This document shows, one piece after another, positions 54,671 to 63,199 of a stretch of DNA of 64,000 bases. A model generated the notes under the pieces. It was not told the origin of the DNA, made no database searches, and was given only the letters and a program-made list of their open reading frames with translations. The DNA lies in the NCBI GenBank assembly GCA_965213775.1, contig CBDCAC010000004.1, forward strand, positions 992,001 to 1,056,000, written 5' to 3'. This DNA is from Lichenicoccus sp965213775 (GTDB lineage Bacteria > Pseudomonadota > Alphaproteobacteria > Acetobacterales > Acetobacteraceae). Numbering within the stretch: the first letter of the stretch is position 1; each line of letters begins with the position of its first letter. Both the position numbers and the translations under genes were made by a program.

Positions 54671-54766
54671 ATGAACGTCGGCTTGGTGCCACTCGTGGAA
54701 ACCGTGATGTTCTGGGCGGTCGTCGCGCCGTTGGCAGCCGGCACTTCGCTCTGGATCAACCTGTAG
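54671..54766 (+). CDS. possible 31-residue membrane peptide
   Basis: An ATG with AGGAGA six bases upstream opens a 31-codon frame that encodes a single hydrophobic segment (VMFWAVVAPLAAGTSLWI). After its TAG the same frame stays open to 54958 and includes DPDGSSTEI and ACPVCN, so it could also be the relic of a longer gene with a nonsense mutation. Nothing else was recognised in 54538-54950. Confidence 0.25.
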   Translation: MNVGLVPLVETVMFWAVVAPLAAGTSLWINL

Positions 54767-54953
54767 GACCCTGACGGATCATCCACGGAGATCGCTCCGA
54801 CGCCTTGGGCGTGTCCGGTGTGCAACAGCTCGCTGCATGAGCCCGTCGATGTACCTCGTGAAGGTCTCGACCCGAGTGAGACGCGCGAGCTGCTGACCGT
54901 GCAGGCGCTCGTCCAGGCGCGAGGCGCGTCGATCACCTCGACCAACTGGCTAG

Positions 54954-56041
54954 ATGTTTGATCCCGGGTTTTGATGGTGCGGTTTTTTCGCGTGAGTGGA
55001 AGGAGGCACTATGGGTCAGGTTCTCCATGGCAGCGCCACGACGACTGAGGCGGTGCGTGGAGCGACATGGCGTAGTCAAGAGAGCCTGAGGACCCCTGGC
55101 CGCCGCTACGGCATCAACCATAGGACGGTCGCCAAGTGGAAGCGGCCTATCTCTGTTGCAGACCGGCCGACCGGGCCAAAAGACCCAAGATCGACGGTGC
55201 TGTCTGTCAGGGACAAAGCGATTGTCGTGGCGTTCCGTCGCCACACGCTGCTGGCGCTCGACGACTGCCTCTATGCCCTGCAGGCGACCATCCCGCCCCT
55301 GACGCGCTCATCATTACACCGCTGTCTGCAACGCATGACATCTCCCGCCTACCCAATGTCGAGCGCGACAAGCCGGTCAGGCGCGAGTTCAAGGCTTATC
55401 CGCTCGGCTACTTCCATATCGGCATTGCCGAAGCCCGCATTGAGCAGGGACGGCTTTATCTCATCGTCGCGATCGACAGAACTTCCAAGTTTGCCTTCGT
55501 CGAGCTGCACGGGAAGGCCACCACACGCGTCGCCGGTAACTTCCTTCCCGCTCTGACCCAGGCCGTGCCCTACAAGATCCACACGGTGCTGACCGACAAT
55601 CGCGAAGCGATCTCCCGGAGGGATGTCAGCGAAGCTGGCAGGGGCATCCACTTCACCGCTCCGGGCAACATATACTCAGCCGCGGCTGACATTCGCGAGG
55701 CGATGGATCGCGGCGGAGCTGTTCCGCGCGCATGCTTTCGAGTTCGCCTGCGCGCAAAACCACATCGAACATCGTTTGACCAAGCCCCGGTGTCCTTGGA
55801 CGAATGGAGAGGTTGAACGAATGAACCGAATGATCAAAGAGGCGACGGTCAAGCGCTTCCGCTACGACAGCCATGACCAGCTCCTCAGCCATCTCCGGAA
55901 CCTCGTCAGCGCCTACAACTTCGGCCGTCGGCTGAAGACCCTGAAAGGCCTGACCTCCTATGACTCCATCTGCAAAGCATGGACAAGTGAGCCCACACGG
56001 TTCAGGCTCGATCCGCTCCACCAGATGCCGGGACTAAACAC
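54954..56041. mobile_element. IS481 family element, decayed
   Basis: About 1.09 kb. The ends are imperfect inverted repeats: left ATGTTTGATCCCGGG (54954-54968), right (reverse strand) GTGTTTAGTCCCGGC (56041-56027). The flanks carry CTAG on both sides (54950-54953 and 56042-56045), a plausible target duplication. The transposase inside is frameshifted, so the copy is not autonomous. Confidence 0.7.
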
Positions 56042-56045
56042 CTAG
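55011..56045 (+). pseudogene. IS481 family transposase, frameshifted
   Basis: Starts well (ATG at 55011 after AAGGAGG) with MGQVLHGSATTTEAVR and a helix-turn-helix (RRYGINHRTVAKWKR). The frame changes near 55335, where HDISRLPNVERDKPVRR continues with the DDE core (FHIGIAEARIEQGRLYLIVAIDRTSKF, VLTDN), and again near 55700, where RAHAFEFACAQNHIEHRLTKPRCPWTNGEVERMNR carries the catalytic Glu. It ends MPGLNT in the right inverted repeat. At least two frameshifts and a local insertion make it inactive. Confidence 0.85.
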
Positions 56046-56058
56046 GACGTGTGGGCGC

Positions 56059-56460
56059 TTACCTGATCCAGAGGATGGTCGCGGCGAGTGTGACGACAGC
56101 GAGGTAGTTTCTGGCGGTCTTCTCGTAGCAGGTAGCGACGCGCCGGAACTGCTTGAGCTTGCTGAAGCAGCACTCGATCAGGTGGCGTTCCTTGCAGAGC
56201 TCTCGGTCTAGCGGAAGCTTCCGGGCTCGGGACAGATTGTTCGGGTTGACGGCGACGGCTCCGGCCTGGGCGATGGCGTCTCGGAGATGGTCCGCATCGT
56301 AGGCCGTGTCAGCCAACACGATGATGGGCCGATCGTCGGCTGGGAGAGCGCCGGCTTGTGGCGCATCGCCCTGCTGGCCACCGATCAGCACGATCCGCAA
56401 GGGACATCGGCCCAGACCGCTTGCCGGTAATGGTGAAGCGGCCGCCCGCGCTGCCGTCTG
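56059..56460 (-). pseudogene. IS5 family transposase fragment
   Basis: The C-terminal part of an IS5-type DDE transposase: VLADTAYDADHLRDAI contains the second Asp, and RHLIECCFSKLKQFRRVATCYEKTARNYLA the catalytic Glu region. The N-terminal half is missing; the frame is broken near 56400 and coding similarity fades near 56460. It abuts the right end of the IS481 copy. Confidence 0.78.
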
Positions 56461-56541
56461 GAAGTTAAGACAGTAGCAACTAAGGTGGCCCCACCTGTTT
56501 ATACAGTTTGGCGGCCGAGTTAGGCCTGGTTCTGGTTTTCG

Positions 56542-57690
56542 TCAGGCCGCCAGTCTCTTGACCACCTCGATGCCATACGCCTCGCTGAGCGTGCGCCCGC
56601 CCAGAGTCGAATGAGGTCGGTGGGCATCACAGTAGCTGATCCACCGCATCAGCCCGGTCGGCTGCTCGGACCCCGTCTCGAACGCGTGGAAGTACACGCA
56701 CTCATACTTCAGGCTGCGCCACAGCCGCTCGATAAAACACTATCCACCCAGCGTCCGCGACCGTCCATGGCGATACGCACATGAGTTCCCCTCAGCACGT
56801 CGATGAAACCGGCCGAGATGAGCCGACTTCCCTGATCAGTGTTGAAAATCTCCGGACGGCCGAACCGGGCAGGAGGCTCCTGAAGTGCCTCGACCTGCCA
56901 CACCAGCACCTTCCACGTCGCCCGGTCCATCATCGCCATCGGATACAGAAAGTCCCGCCGCTTAGGGATGTAGGTGATATCCGCACACCGGATTTGGTTC
57001 GGATGGTCCACCATCAAGCCCCTCAGCAGGTAGGGAGATCCGGTGCTCGGGGTGCGGCACCGTCATCCGCGGCCGCTGGTAGATAGGCGCCAACCCTACC
57101 CTGGCCATCAGCTGCCCAACCCGCGTGCGGCCGACTTCGTGCCCCTCGAGGCACAGGTGCCGCATCATCTGCCGAGACCCATAACAGGACGTCTCCAGGA
57201 ACTGCGCTTCGATCAGACGCATCAGAGCCAAAGTCTCTGCAACGACCGGCTGATCGATATCAGTTCGCACGGCCGCACGATCGACAGCTACCCATTCCCC
57301 GGCTTAATCAGTCAACGGGACTGCTCGAAGCTCATCAACCTGAGGCCTTCGCTAAAAAATTCCGCTCCACCGTCAGCTGTTCGATCTTGGCGTGCGGCTT
57401 CTCCAGCTCCTTTTTCCAGATACCGTCCTTGGCCTCGCGCTTCGATCCCCGATTATCGTCCGGTGCAGGCCTTGCTCGCGCCACGAACTGCCGGTCCAGC
57501 ACGTTGGCAGCTGTCTCGTTCCGCTAGCCCCGGCCCGCCGGTAGTCCTCTCCGACGGGACCGGCCGGACGAGGCTCGGTGCAGGCCATATAAAACACCGT
57601 CCGCCAGCAGGTCGTATCACACGCGCCGAACGTGAACAGGTGCAGTCGCTGGCAATGAAGCTGGCCTTCCTTCACTAGCCAGTTTGCCTC
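56542..57690 (-). pseudogene. IS3 family element remnant (orfA end plus orfB)
   Basis: Reading on the minus strand: an OrfA/OrfB-type leucine-rich end near 57420-57340 (KDGIWKKELEKPHAKIEQ, VERNFLAKASG, then a stop), followed by orfB pieces SCYGSRQMMRHLCLEGHEVGR, DHPNQIRCADITYIPKRRDFL, FGRPEIFNTDQGS and FIERLWRSLKYECVYFHAFE, ending EVVKRLAA at 56542. The catalytic D, D and E are still readable, but frameshifts near 57040 and 56735 and a stop after the orfA part inactivate it. Confidence 0.8.
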
Positions 57691-58016
57691 CAGCTTGAAC
57701 TATTGCCGCCTCATCCGCGCCTTCTAATCTCTTGAAAAACCCTAAGCCGGGTGCCCGCCGAACCGGCAGCAGCTTGGTTCTGGCCTGCGAGGCACAAGCG
57801 ACTGTTGTCGCTCGTCATAGCACGTTCAGACACTCCCTGTACGGCATCCCGCTTCTACGCGGGCAAGTTATCTTCGCCTGGCGACCATTTGGAAGAACGT
57901 CATAGGATGATCATGGCATGACACACAGACTGCTTGCTTGACGAACGCAGGGCCTGATCAGCTGTCCCAATGGCAGCCAATTTCCTTTCCAGGCCCGCGA
58001 TCATTAGGAAGACAAG
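57691..58016. other. gap without recognisable gene
   Basis: Between the IS3 remnant and the isomerase-like gene no frame with coding character is seen. Base composition drops here relative to the left part of the window. It may hold the end of the IS3 element and the promoter of the following genes. Confidence 0.4.
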
Positions 58017-58862
58017 ATGGCCTCAGCCGCTCCAGAAGCCTCTCGGCCTGGGCCAAGATCCCCTACGGATCGCGCGCTCGCAGAGCCTGAGCTTCCTTCT
58101 GGCCTGGCTTGCCTATCGCCTCACGACAGGCTTGGCTTCCGGGCGAAACTCGGCGTGATTGTCCCCTCCACAAACACCATCGTTCAACCAGAATTCGACG
58201 CCATGCGGCCCTTCGGCGTCACTAACCACGTCTCGCGTATCGCCATCACGAACCGGAGCTTGGCGAGCAACGCAGACTTTGAGGCCATGATTAGCGATCT
58301 GGAACGAAATCTGGAGAAGACTCTGCGCGAGGTCATGACATGCGAGCCCGATCAAGTCGTGCTTGGGATGTCAGCTGAAACGTTTTGGCACGGTGCGGAT
58401 GGTGCTGAGCAACTTCTAGAGCGGCTACAAGCCCTCGCAGGTTGTAAGGTGATCCTGGGTTCGCATGCTTGTCTGGCAGCATTGAAAGCCCGCGGCGGCG
58501 CTCGGCGGATCGGCGTCATCACTCCATACATGCCCGTAGGCGACAGGGCCGTATTAAGATTCTTCGCGGACTCAGCCATCACCGTGGTCAAGATGCACGG
58601 CTTTCAGTGTCCTAGCCCCACGGCAATTGCTCACGTCTCTTCCGACGCAATTCGGGAGGCCGTGATCGCTGTAGACGGTGACGACGTCGAAGCCATCGTT
58701 CAGGTCGGGACCAACCTCTGCTTCGCCGAACTGGCGGCGGCTGCGGAGGTCTGGCTCGGCAAGCCCGTCATCGCCATCAACACAGCAATATATTGGTCAG
58801 CCCTTCGATCTCTCCAGATCAATGATGAAATCAAAGGCATTGGACCGCTCGGACTAATCTGA
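58017..58862 (+). CDS. maleate isomerase / arylmalonate decarboxylase-like protein
   Basis: 281 residues of the Asp/Glu racemase superfamily, nearest in pattern to maleate isomerases and arylmalonate decarboxylases: LGVIVPSTNTIVQPEFDAM (residues ~45-63), GVITPYMPVGDRAVLRFF and AIVQVGTNLCFAELAAAAE. The second loop keeps a cysteine (TNLC); the first catalytic position (GMSAETF) has none, as in decarboxylases that use one cysteine. It probably isomerises or decarboxylates a small dicarboxylate in the cytoplasm. AGGA precedes the ATG at 58017; the first ~38 residues are an unusual extension, so a later start is possible. Confidence 0.7.
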   Translation: MASAAPEASRPGPRSPTDRALAEPELPSGLACLSPHDRLGFRAKLGVIVPSTNTIVQPEFDAMRPFGVTNHVSRIAITNRSLASNADFEAMISDLERNLEKTLREVMTCEPDQVVLGMSAETFWHGADGAEQLLERLQALAGCKVILGSHACLAALKARGGARRIGVITPYMPVGDRAVLRFFADSAITVVKMHGFQCPSPTAIAHVSSDAIREAVIAVDGDDVEAIVQVGTNLCFAELAAAAEVWLGKPVIAINTAIYWSALRSLQINDEIKGIGPLGLI

Positions 58863-58970
58863 TGGTGCTCCAGTAATGCTTCAGGATTAGTGAGAAGTGA
58901 GGCGACCCAATGACCAGCCACGGCCCAACTTTTGATTAATACTAGCAAGCTGATACAGAAAGAGGTGGAA

Positions 58971-59489
58971 ATGCAATCGCGCGAGATACACGCTTTCCCG
59001 TCTACTTCCTCAGTAAGTCCTCTGAAACGTACTGCAATTTTCGTGGAAAGTATAGAAGTCAGCTCATCGTTTTACGAAATCCTCTTTGGATACGAACTCT
59101 GGCTCGAAGGCGCTATGACCGGAGAGGAGGATAAAGCTGTGTTCAGCCTAGTTGGCATTCCTGCGCAGGGTCCTTGTCGCTTTCGCGTCGTCAGAGCCAA
59201 TCGTACCGACTACGGAATGATAGGCTTCTTCGAATACCGTGATGCTCAATTACCGAAAATAAAGAAACAAGTCGGAAGAGTCAGCATCGGAGAGACCTGT
59301 CTTGTCTTTGTGACTCCCAACTTCGACCAAGTATACGAGCGCCTCTTGAAGCTTGAAGCGGAAATCGTATGCTCTCCTGTTATGTTGACGTACAAGTCCC
59401 GTCCGATCCAGCGGGAAATGACATTCTATGACCGTGACGGAGTCATGATCAATCTAATCGAGCAGGATATCGTGATCCCCACGAATTAA
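58971..59489 (+). CDS. VOC family protein, first copy
   Basis: 172 residues of the vicinal-oxygen-chelate fold: LKRTAIFVESIEVSSSFYEILFGYEL, then CRFRVVRANRTDYGMIGFFEY and VMINLIEQD. The residue expected as first metal ligand (His after SPL) is Lys here, whereas the last Glu is kept, so catalysis may be altered. GAGG before the ATG at 58971 favours it over 58932. AT-rich codon use contrasts with the left part of the window. It resembles the VOC protein 0.5 kb downstream. Confidence 0.75.
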   Translation: MQSREIHAFPSTSSVSPLKRTAIFVESIEVSSSFYEILFGYELWLEGAMTGEEDKAVFSLVGIPAQGPCRFRVVRANRTDYGMIGFFEYRDAQLPKIKKQVGRVSIGETCLVFVTPNFDQVYERLLKLEAEIVCSPVMLTYKSRPIQREMTFYDRDGVMINLIEQDIVIPTN

Positions 59490-59626
59490 ACCCATGACCG
59501 ACGTGTTGAAACATCGCCTAAATGCGGGAGGTTGCAATCTATGGAAGCCCATTTTCGGGTGTGCCAACGTCTACTCAAAATATCCGATTGACGCATCTCC
59601 GATATCATTAACTCGCTGACATTCAG

Positions 59627-59983
59627 ATGGAACAGCTTCGTCGTTTTATCACTCTCATAGGTGTTGGCTCCTTCCGCCGAGTGACGGTCGCCTCGGGTAT
59701 CAGTCAGCCTGATCTTAGTCGCGGCGTTCGTAGGCCCAAGGGGCGACCGAGCTTCGCACTCGTCCACCTCACATCACAGGAACTCTTCCTGACTATCTTC
59801 GGTGATATCTTGGAACACGTGACCGGAAGCGATTCCTCAGCGAATATCCGGTGCTGTGTCACGGAGTTGCAACGGGTTGGAGCAGCAGCAATACTGAAAT
59901 GTCCGTTCGACCCTGTTACCGCCGAAGCCTTCATGGCATACGTGTGGCACACAGTTCTAGATCGATGGTGGCCGCGATCATGA
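59627..59983 (+). pseudogene. LysR family regulator remnant
   Basis: The first ~45 residues (MEQLRRFITLIGVGSFRRV, ASGISQPDLSRGVRR) are recognisably the helix-turn-helix of a LysR-type regulator with a deletion in the wing; the remaining 70 residues do not match the effector domain. A truncated relic is the best reading; a small novel DNA-binding protein is possible but less likely. Confidence 0.5.
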
Positions 59984-60526
59984 ATGCAGTCGGACAAAAT
60001 CACCGCTGGCCTGATGTCTTATCCTCTCAACATGCTTGATGGTACGCACTTGGCTTGCATCAGTCCCCTTCACCGTGTAGCAATTCTGGTGGCAGACGTT
60101 GATAAGTCATCGATATTCTACTGCGACGTACTCGGACTTTCCCTGCTTTATACGGAAAATGATGTTCCGTCGGAGATGCTTCCGCAGCTAAATCGATTGC
60201 TGGGCTGGCCAGAAGGCGGTCCAATGCGCTTCAGGTTTTTCCGGGCGGGCGAAACCCGACAGGGGTGGATCGCGCTTTTCGAGGTTTCCTCCGCAACGCA
60301 GCGAGGATCCATCTCCCCGGGTGGACCGATGAACGTCGGCGAAGCCTGTCTTGTTCTGTTTCACGAAGATCTGAATGCTCTTCTCCCGAAGCTCATCGCG
60401 TCTGGCTGCCAGATGGTCGGGCCTCCGGAGACGCTGGTCATGGGAGAGCATCGTCAGCGGGAAGTCATCTTTCGCAATCAGGACTTGACCTTGTTCAACA
60501 TAATAGAGCGTCTGACATCATCTTGA
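59984..60526 (+). CDS. VOC family protein, second copy
   Basis: Up to 180 residues. SPLHRVAILVADVDKSSIFYCDVLGL supplies the first metal-ligand His and FNIIERL the Glu, so the metal site appears intact. GPMRFRFFRAGETRQGWIALFEV and MNVGEACLVLF match the corresponding parts of the VOC protein at 58971, indicating duplication. Starts at 59984, 60014 or 60032 are possible; none has a strong ribosome site. Confidence 0.75.
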   Translation: MQSDKITAGLMSYPLNMLDGTHLACISPLHRVAILVADVDKSSIFYCDVLGLSLLYTENDVPSEMLPQLNRLLGWPEGGPMRFRFFRAGETRQGWIALFEVSSATQRGSISPGGPMNVGEACLVLFHEDLNALLPKLIASGCQMVGPPETLVMGEHRQREVIFRNQDLTLFNIIERLTSS

Positions 60527-60710
60527 CCCGGCATCACACCGTCATCGGCCCACCGCGCATGCTGTCAGGCATATGCGTCATCAAGCCGCGGTGACATTAT
60601 GTAATAAATGCTCTGAGACGCGGGTAAGCGCTTCCCCCGCGAGACCCTGTATCACCGCTGTTCAACCTCCGACTCAAGTCGTCGATCCTCTTCTCCTAAG
60701 GAAACGCATA

Positions 60711-61640
60711 ATGAATAAAACGCCGCTAAATCCAATTACCGAAGAGCACATTGCCACCTACAATCGAGACGGGGTGGTGTTCTTGCGGCAGATGTTCGAT
60801 CTGGATTGGATCGAGCGCCTCTTGGCGGCTTGGGAAAAGGTCAAGCTTGAGTTGAATCAGGTCGGCGCGGACATGCTGCTTCCCGGCGTCTATCAAGAAA
60901 TTGATCCATTGCTGAGAGCTGAGATGCAGGCCTCGTCCGCACGGAGGTCTGCGGCGGCCAACAGTTCAAACGACGCGAAGATGAACAGCACTAAATACAT
61001 GCATAAGTGGGATCCCGATTTCAGGGCCTTCGCCCTGGACTCGCCAGCGGGCGCGATCATCGGGGAGGTGTTGCAGGCGAATCAGATCCGGTTCTTCTGG
61101 GATCAGATCTTTCAGAAGCGTGCCGGTGGTGATCTCGACACCTATTGGCATACCGATCAGGGGTCGTGGCCGACACAAGGTGAGCAGCTTCCCTCACTGT
61201 GGATGCCTCTCACTCCCGTTAGCGAAGAACAAAGCCTCGAATACATTGCTGGATCGCACGCAGACCGTTCGGAGTACTGGGGTCGTGCCTGGAATGCTCA
61301 GAATATAGATAGTTCTGGTCAGCGGCCGCCGAACCGACCCGACTTCATCGACTTCAACAAGCGCCGAGATGAGCCTGATCTCAGGTTCCTGAAGTGGGCC
61401 ATGGAGCCTGGAGACGTAATGGTCTTTCATCCTCGGCTTTACCATGGCGGCGGCCCGAACCGCAATCTACATCGCGAGCGGATCGCATTGTCGACGCGTT
61501 GGTTCGGTGACGATGTAGTCTGGAATCCGCGGCCTGGGGACGTCAATGTACCCGGGCTGCCGCACAACCATATGAGGGTCGGCGAGGCTCCCGACGATGA
61601 CAACCTCTTCCCGATCGTCTGGCGACGGAAGTCGGCATGA
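60711..61640 (+). CDS. phytanoyl-CoA dioxygenase (PhyH) family protein
   Basis: 309 residues of the Fe(II)/2-oxoglutarate oxygenase group. FLRQMFDLDWIERLL is typical of the N-terminus; YWHTDQGSW gives the His-x-Asp pair, FHPRLYHGGGPNRN the distal His, and RIALSTRWFGDDV the Arg for 2-oxoglutarate. It probably hydroxylates a small substrate. The ATG at 60711 follows AAGGAAAC; the open frame upstream lacks a ribosome site. It belongs to the lower-GC gene group of 58-62 kb. Confidence 0.83.
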   Translation: MNKTPLNPITEEHIATYNRDGVVFLRQMFDLDWIERLLAAWEKVKLELNQVGADMLLPGVYQEIDPLLRAEMQASSARRSAAANSSNDAKMNSTKYMHKWDPDFRAFALDSPAGAIIGEVLQANQIRFFWDQIFQKRAGGDLDTYWHTDQGSWPTQGEQLPSLWMPLTPVSEEQSLEYIAGSHADRSEYWGRAWNAQNIDSSGQRPPNRPDFIDFNKRRDEPDLRFLKWAMEPGDVMVFHPRLYHGGGPNRNLHRERIALSTRWFGDDVVWNPRPGDVNVPGLPHNHMRVGEAPDDDNLFPIVWRRKSA

Positions 61641-61745
61641 CCCTTCGATGCCACAGGCGGCTGCATCGCCATCGGCGATTTCTCAGGTTGACACTTGTTG
61701 GACAGGGTAAGCGCTCGCGACGGCTAACGTTCAGGAGCAGCGGCG

Positions 61746-63104
61746 TTGGTGACTGAAGCTTCTGGGACGATCGCTCATTATCCTCCGGCCGCCAAGGCAT
61801 GGAGGCTGGTGGCGATCTTCTTCCTGGCTTCCATCGTTAGCACCATAGATCGCGGCATATTGAACCTTGTGGTTGATCCGGTGCGTCGTGACCTGATGAT
61901 CTCCGACGTGCAGATCAGCCTGCTGCAGGGCCTGTCATTCGGGCTGTTCTATGCCACCGTCGGGGTGCCGCTGGGGTTAGTGGCCGATCGAGTGCAAAGG
62001 CGATGGCTGATCACGGCAGGAGTAACGGTCTGGAGCCTGGCGACCATCATGGGCGGGCTTGCGCCAAACTTCGGCTGGATGTTCGTCTCTCGCCTGCTCG
62101 TAGGACTGGGAGAGGCAACCTTGGGGCCTTGCGCAGTCTCCATGATCAGCGACATGTTTCCGCCGACCCGCCGCGGACGACCGCTCGGCGTCTATCTGAT
62201 GGGCCAGGCCATTTCTGGTGGCTTAGCGGTTATGCTGGTCAGCTTCGTGCTTTCGGAAGCCTCGATAGGGCTGTTCAATGTCTTCCCTGGTGCGCACGGG
62301 GCGCCACCCTGGCGAGTGGCCTTTGTGACGGCCGGCTGCCTAGGCTTCATCGTCATCGCCTTGTTCCTCACGCAGCGGGAGCCCGTTCGTTTAGGGGTCG
62401 TGCTAGGCGCATCACGGGGTCTGGCGGTCAGGGAGACAGCCTCCTATTTGATGGCAGATTGGGCTTTCTTCATACCCTTCTTTCTTGGCTTTGCTCTCTC
62501 AGCCGTGGCTGTTTACGGCATGGCAGCTTGGAACGCGGTGATGCTGATGCGCCAGTTCGGTTTGACCCCTGGCGCCATTGGCCGGGAACTCGGCTTGGCG
62601 TCCCTGGGGGCAGGCATCGGCGGCACCTTGCTCGCCGGCTATCTGGTCGATTTGATGGCCAAGCGCGATGTCAGAACGGCCAAGCTGGCGATGCTGACCT
62701 TTCTGCCTTTATGCGCCCTGCCGGCGGTGTTCGCCACCTTCACACCGAACGCGCCGATAGCGGTTTTTGCGCTGTCAATCATGACCTTTGTGTATCCCAT
62801 GATCGGCACGTCCATGGTGGCTGCGGCGCAGGAGATGGTCCCTAACAATATGCGCGGCGTCACGATCTCTCTGTTCGGCGTAACCAATACGGTGATCGGC
62901 GCCACGTGCGGTCCTCTGCTGATTGCCGCCGCCACCGAACACGTGTTCAAGGATCCGCGGTTGGTTGGCCGATCCATTACTTTGGTCGCTGTCCCGGCCC
63001 TCGTGGCGGCGAGCGGACTCTTTCTGATCGGGTGGCTGGCGCTGCGCCGAGCGCTGCGGCACGGAACCGGCCTCGCCAGGGTGATGGCAATCGAGGCCGG
63101 TTGA
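61746..63104 (+). CDS. MFS transporter
   Basis: 452 residues, twelve predicted helices, the loop motif GLVADRVQRRWLITAG and the helix-5-like GLGEATLGPCAVSMISDMFP of the spinster/ACS-type MFS group that carries organic anions. Start is TTG at 61746 or GTG at 61749, after AGGAG. It probably imports the substrate handled by the neighbouring isomerase, VOC and PhyH enzymes. Confidence 0.83.
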   Translation: MVTEASGTIAHYPPAAKAWRLVAIFFLASIVSTIDRGILNLVVDPVRRDLMISDVQISLLQGLSFGLFYATVGVPLGLVADRVQRRWLITAGVTVWSLATIMGGLAPNFGWMFVSRLLVGLGEATLGPCAVSMISDMFPPTRRGRPLGVYLMGQAISGGLAVMLVSFVLSEASIGLFNVFPGAHGAPPWRVAFVTAGCLGFIVIALFLTQREPVRLGVVLGASRGLAVRETASYLMADWAFFIPFFLGFALSAVAVYGMAAWNAVMLMRQFGLTPGAIGRELGLASLGAGIGGTLLAGYLVDLMAKRDVRTAKLAMLTFLPLCALPAVFATFTPNAPIAVFALSIMTFVYPMIGTSMVAAAQEMVPNNMRGVTISLFGVTNTVIGATCGPLLIAAATEHVFKDPRLVGRSITLVAVPALVAASGLFLIGWLALRRALRHGTGLARVMAIEAG

Positions 63105-63199
63105 GAGCGCCGTTTCACCGGCAGGCGATCAGCCGAGCCCTGTGCGGGTGCGCTGCCCTGGCTCGACGCTAAGCTGCCAGTATTGAGCAGGAGGGTTTG

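Noticed and set aside
54523..54945. Minus-strand frame of 140 codons downstream of the permease
   Set aside because: Ser/Pro/Thr-rich product, no ribosome site, no recognisable motif; overlaps the end of the permease gene.
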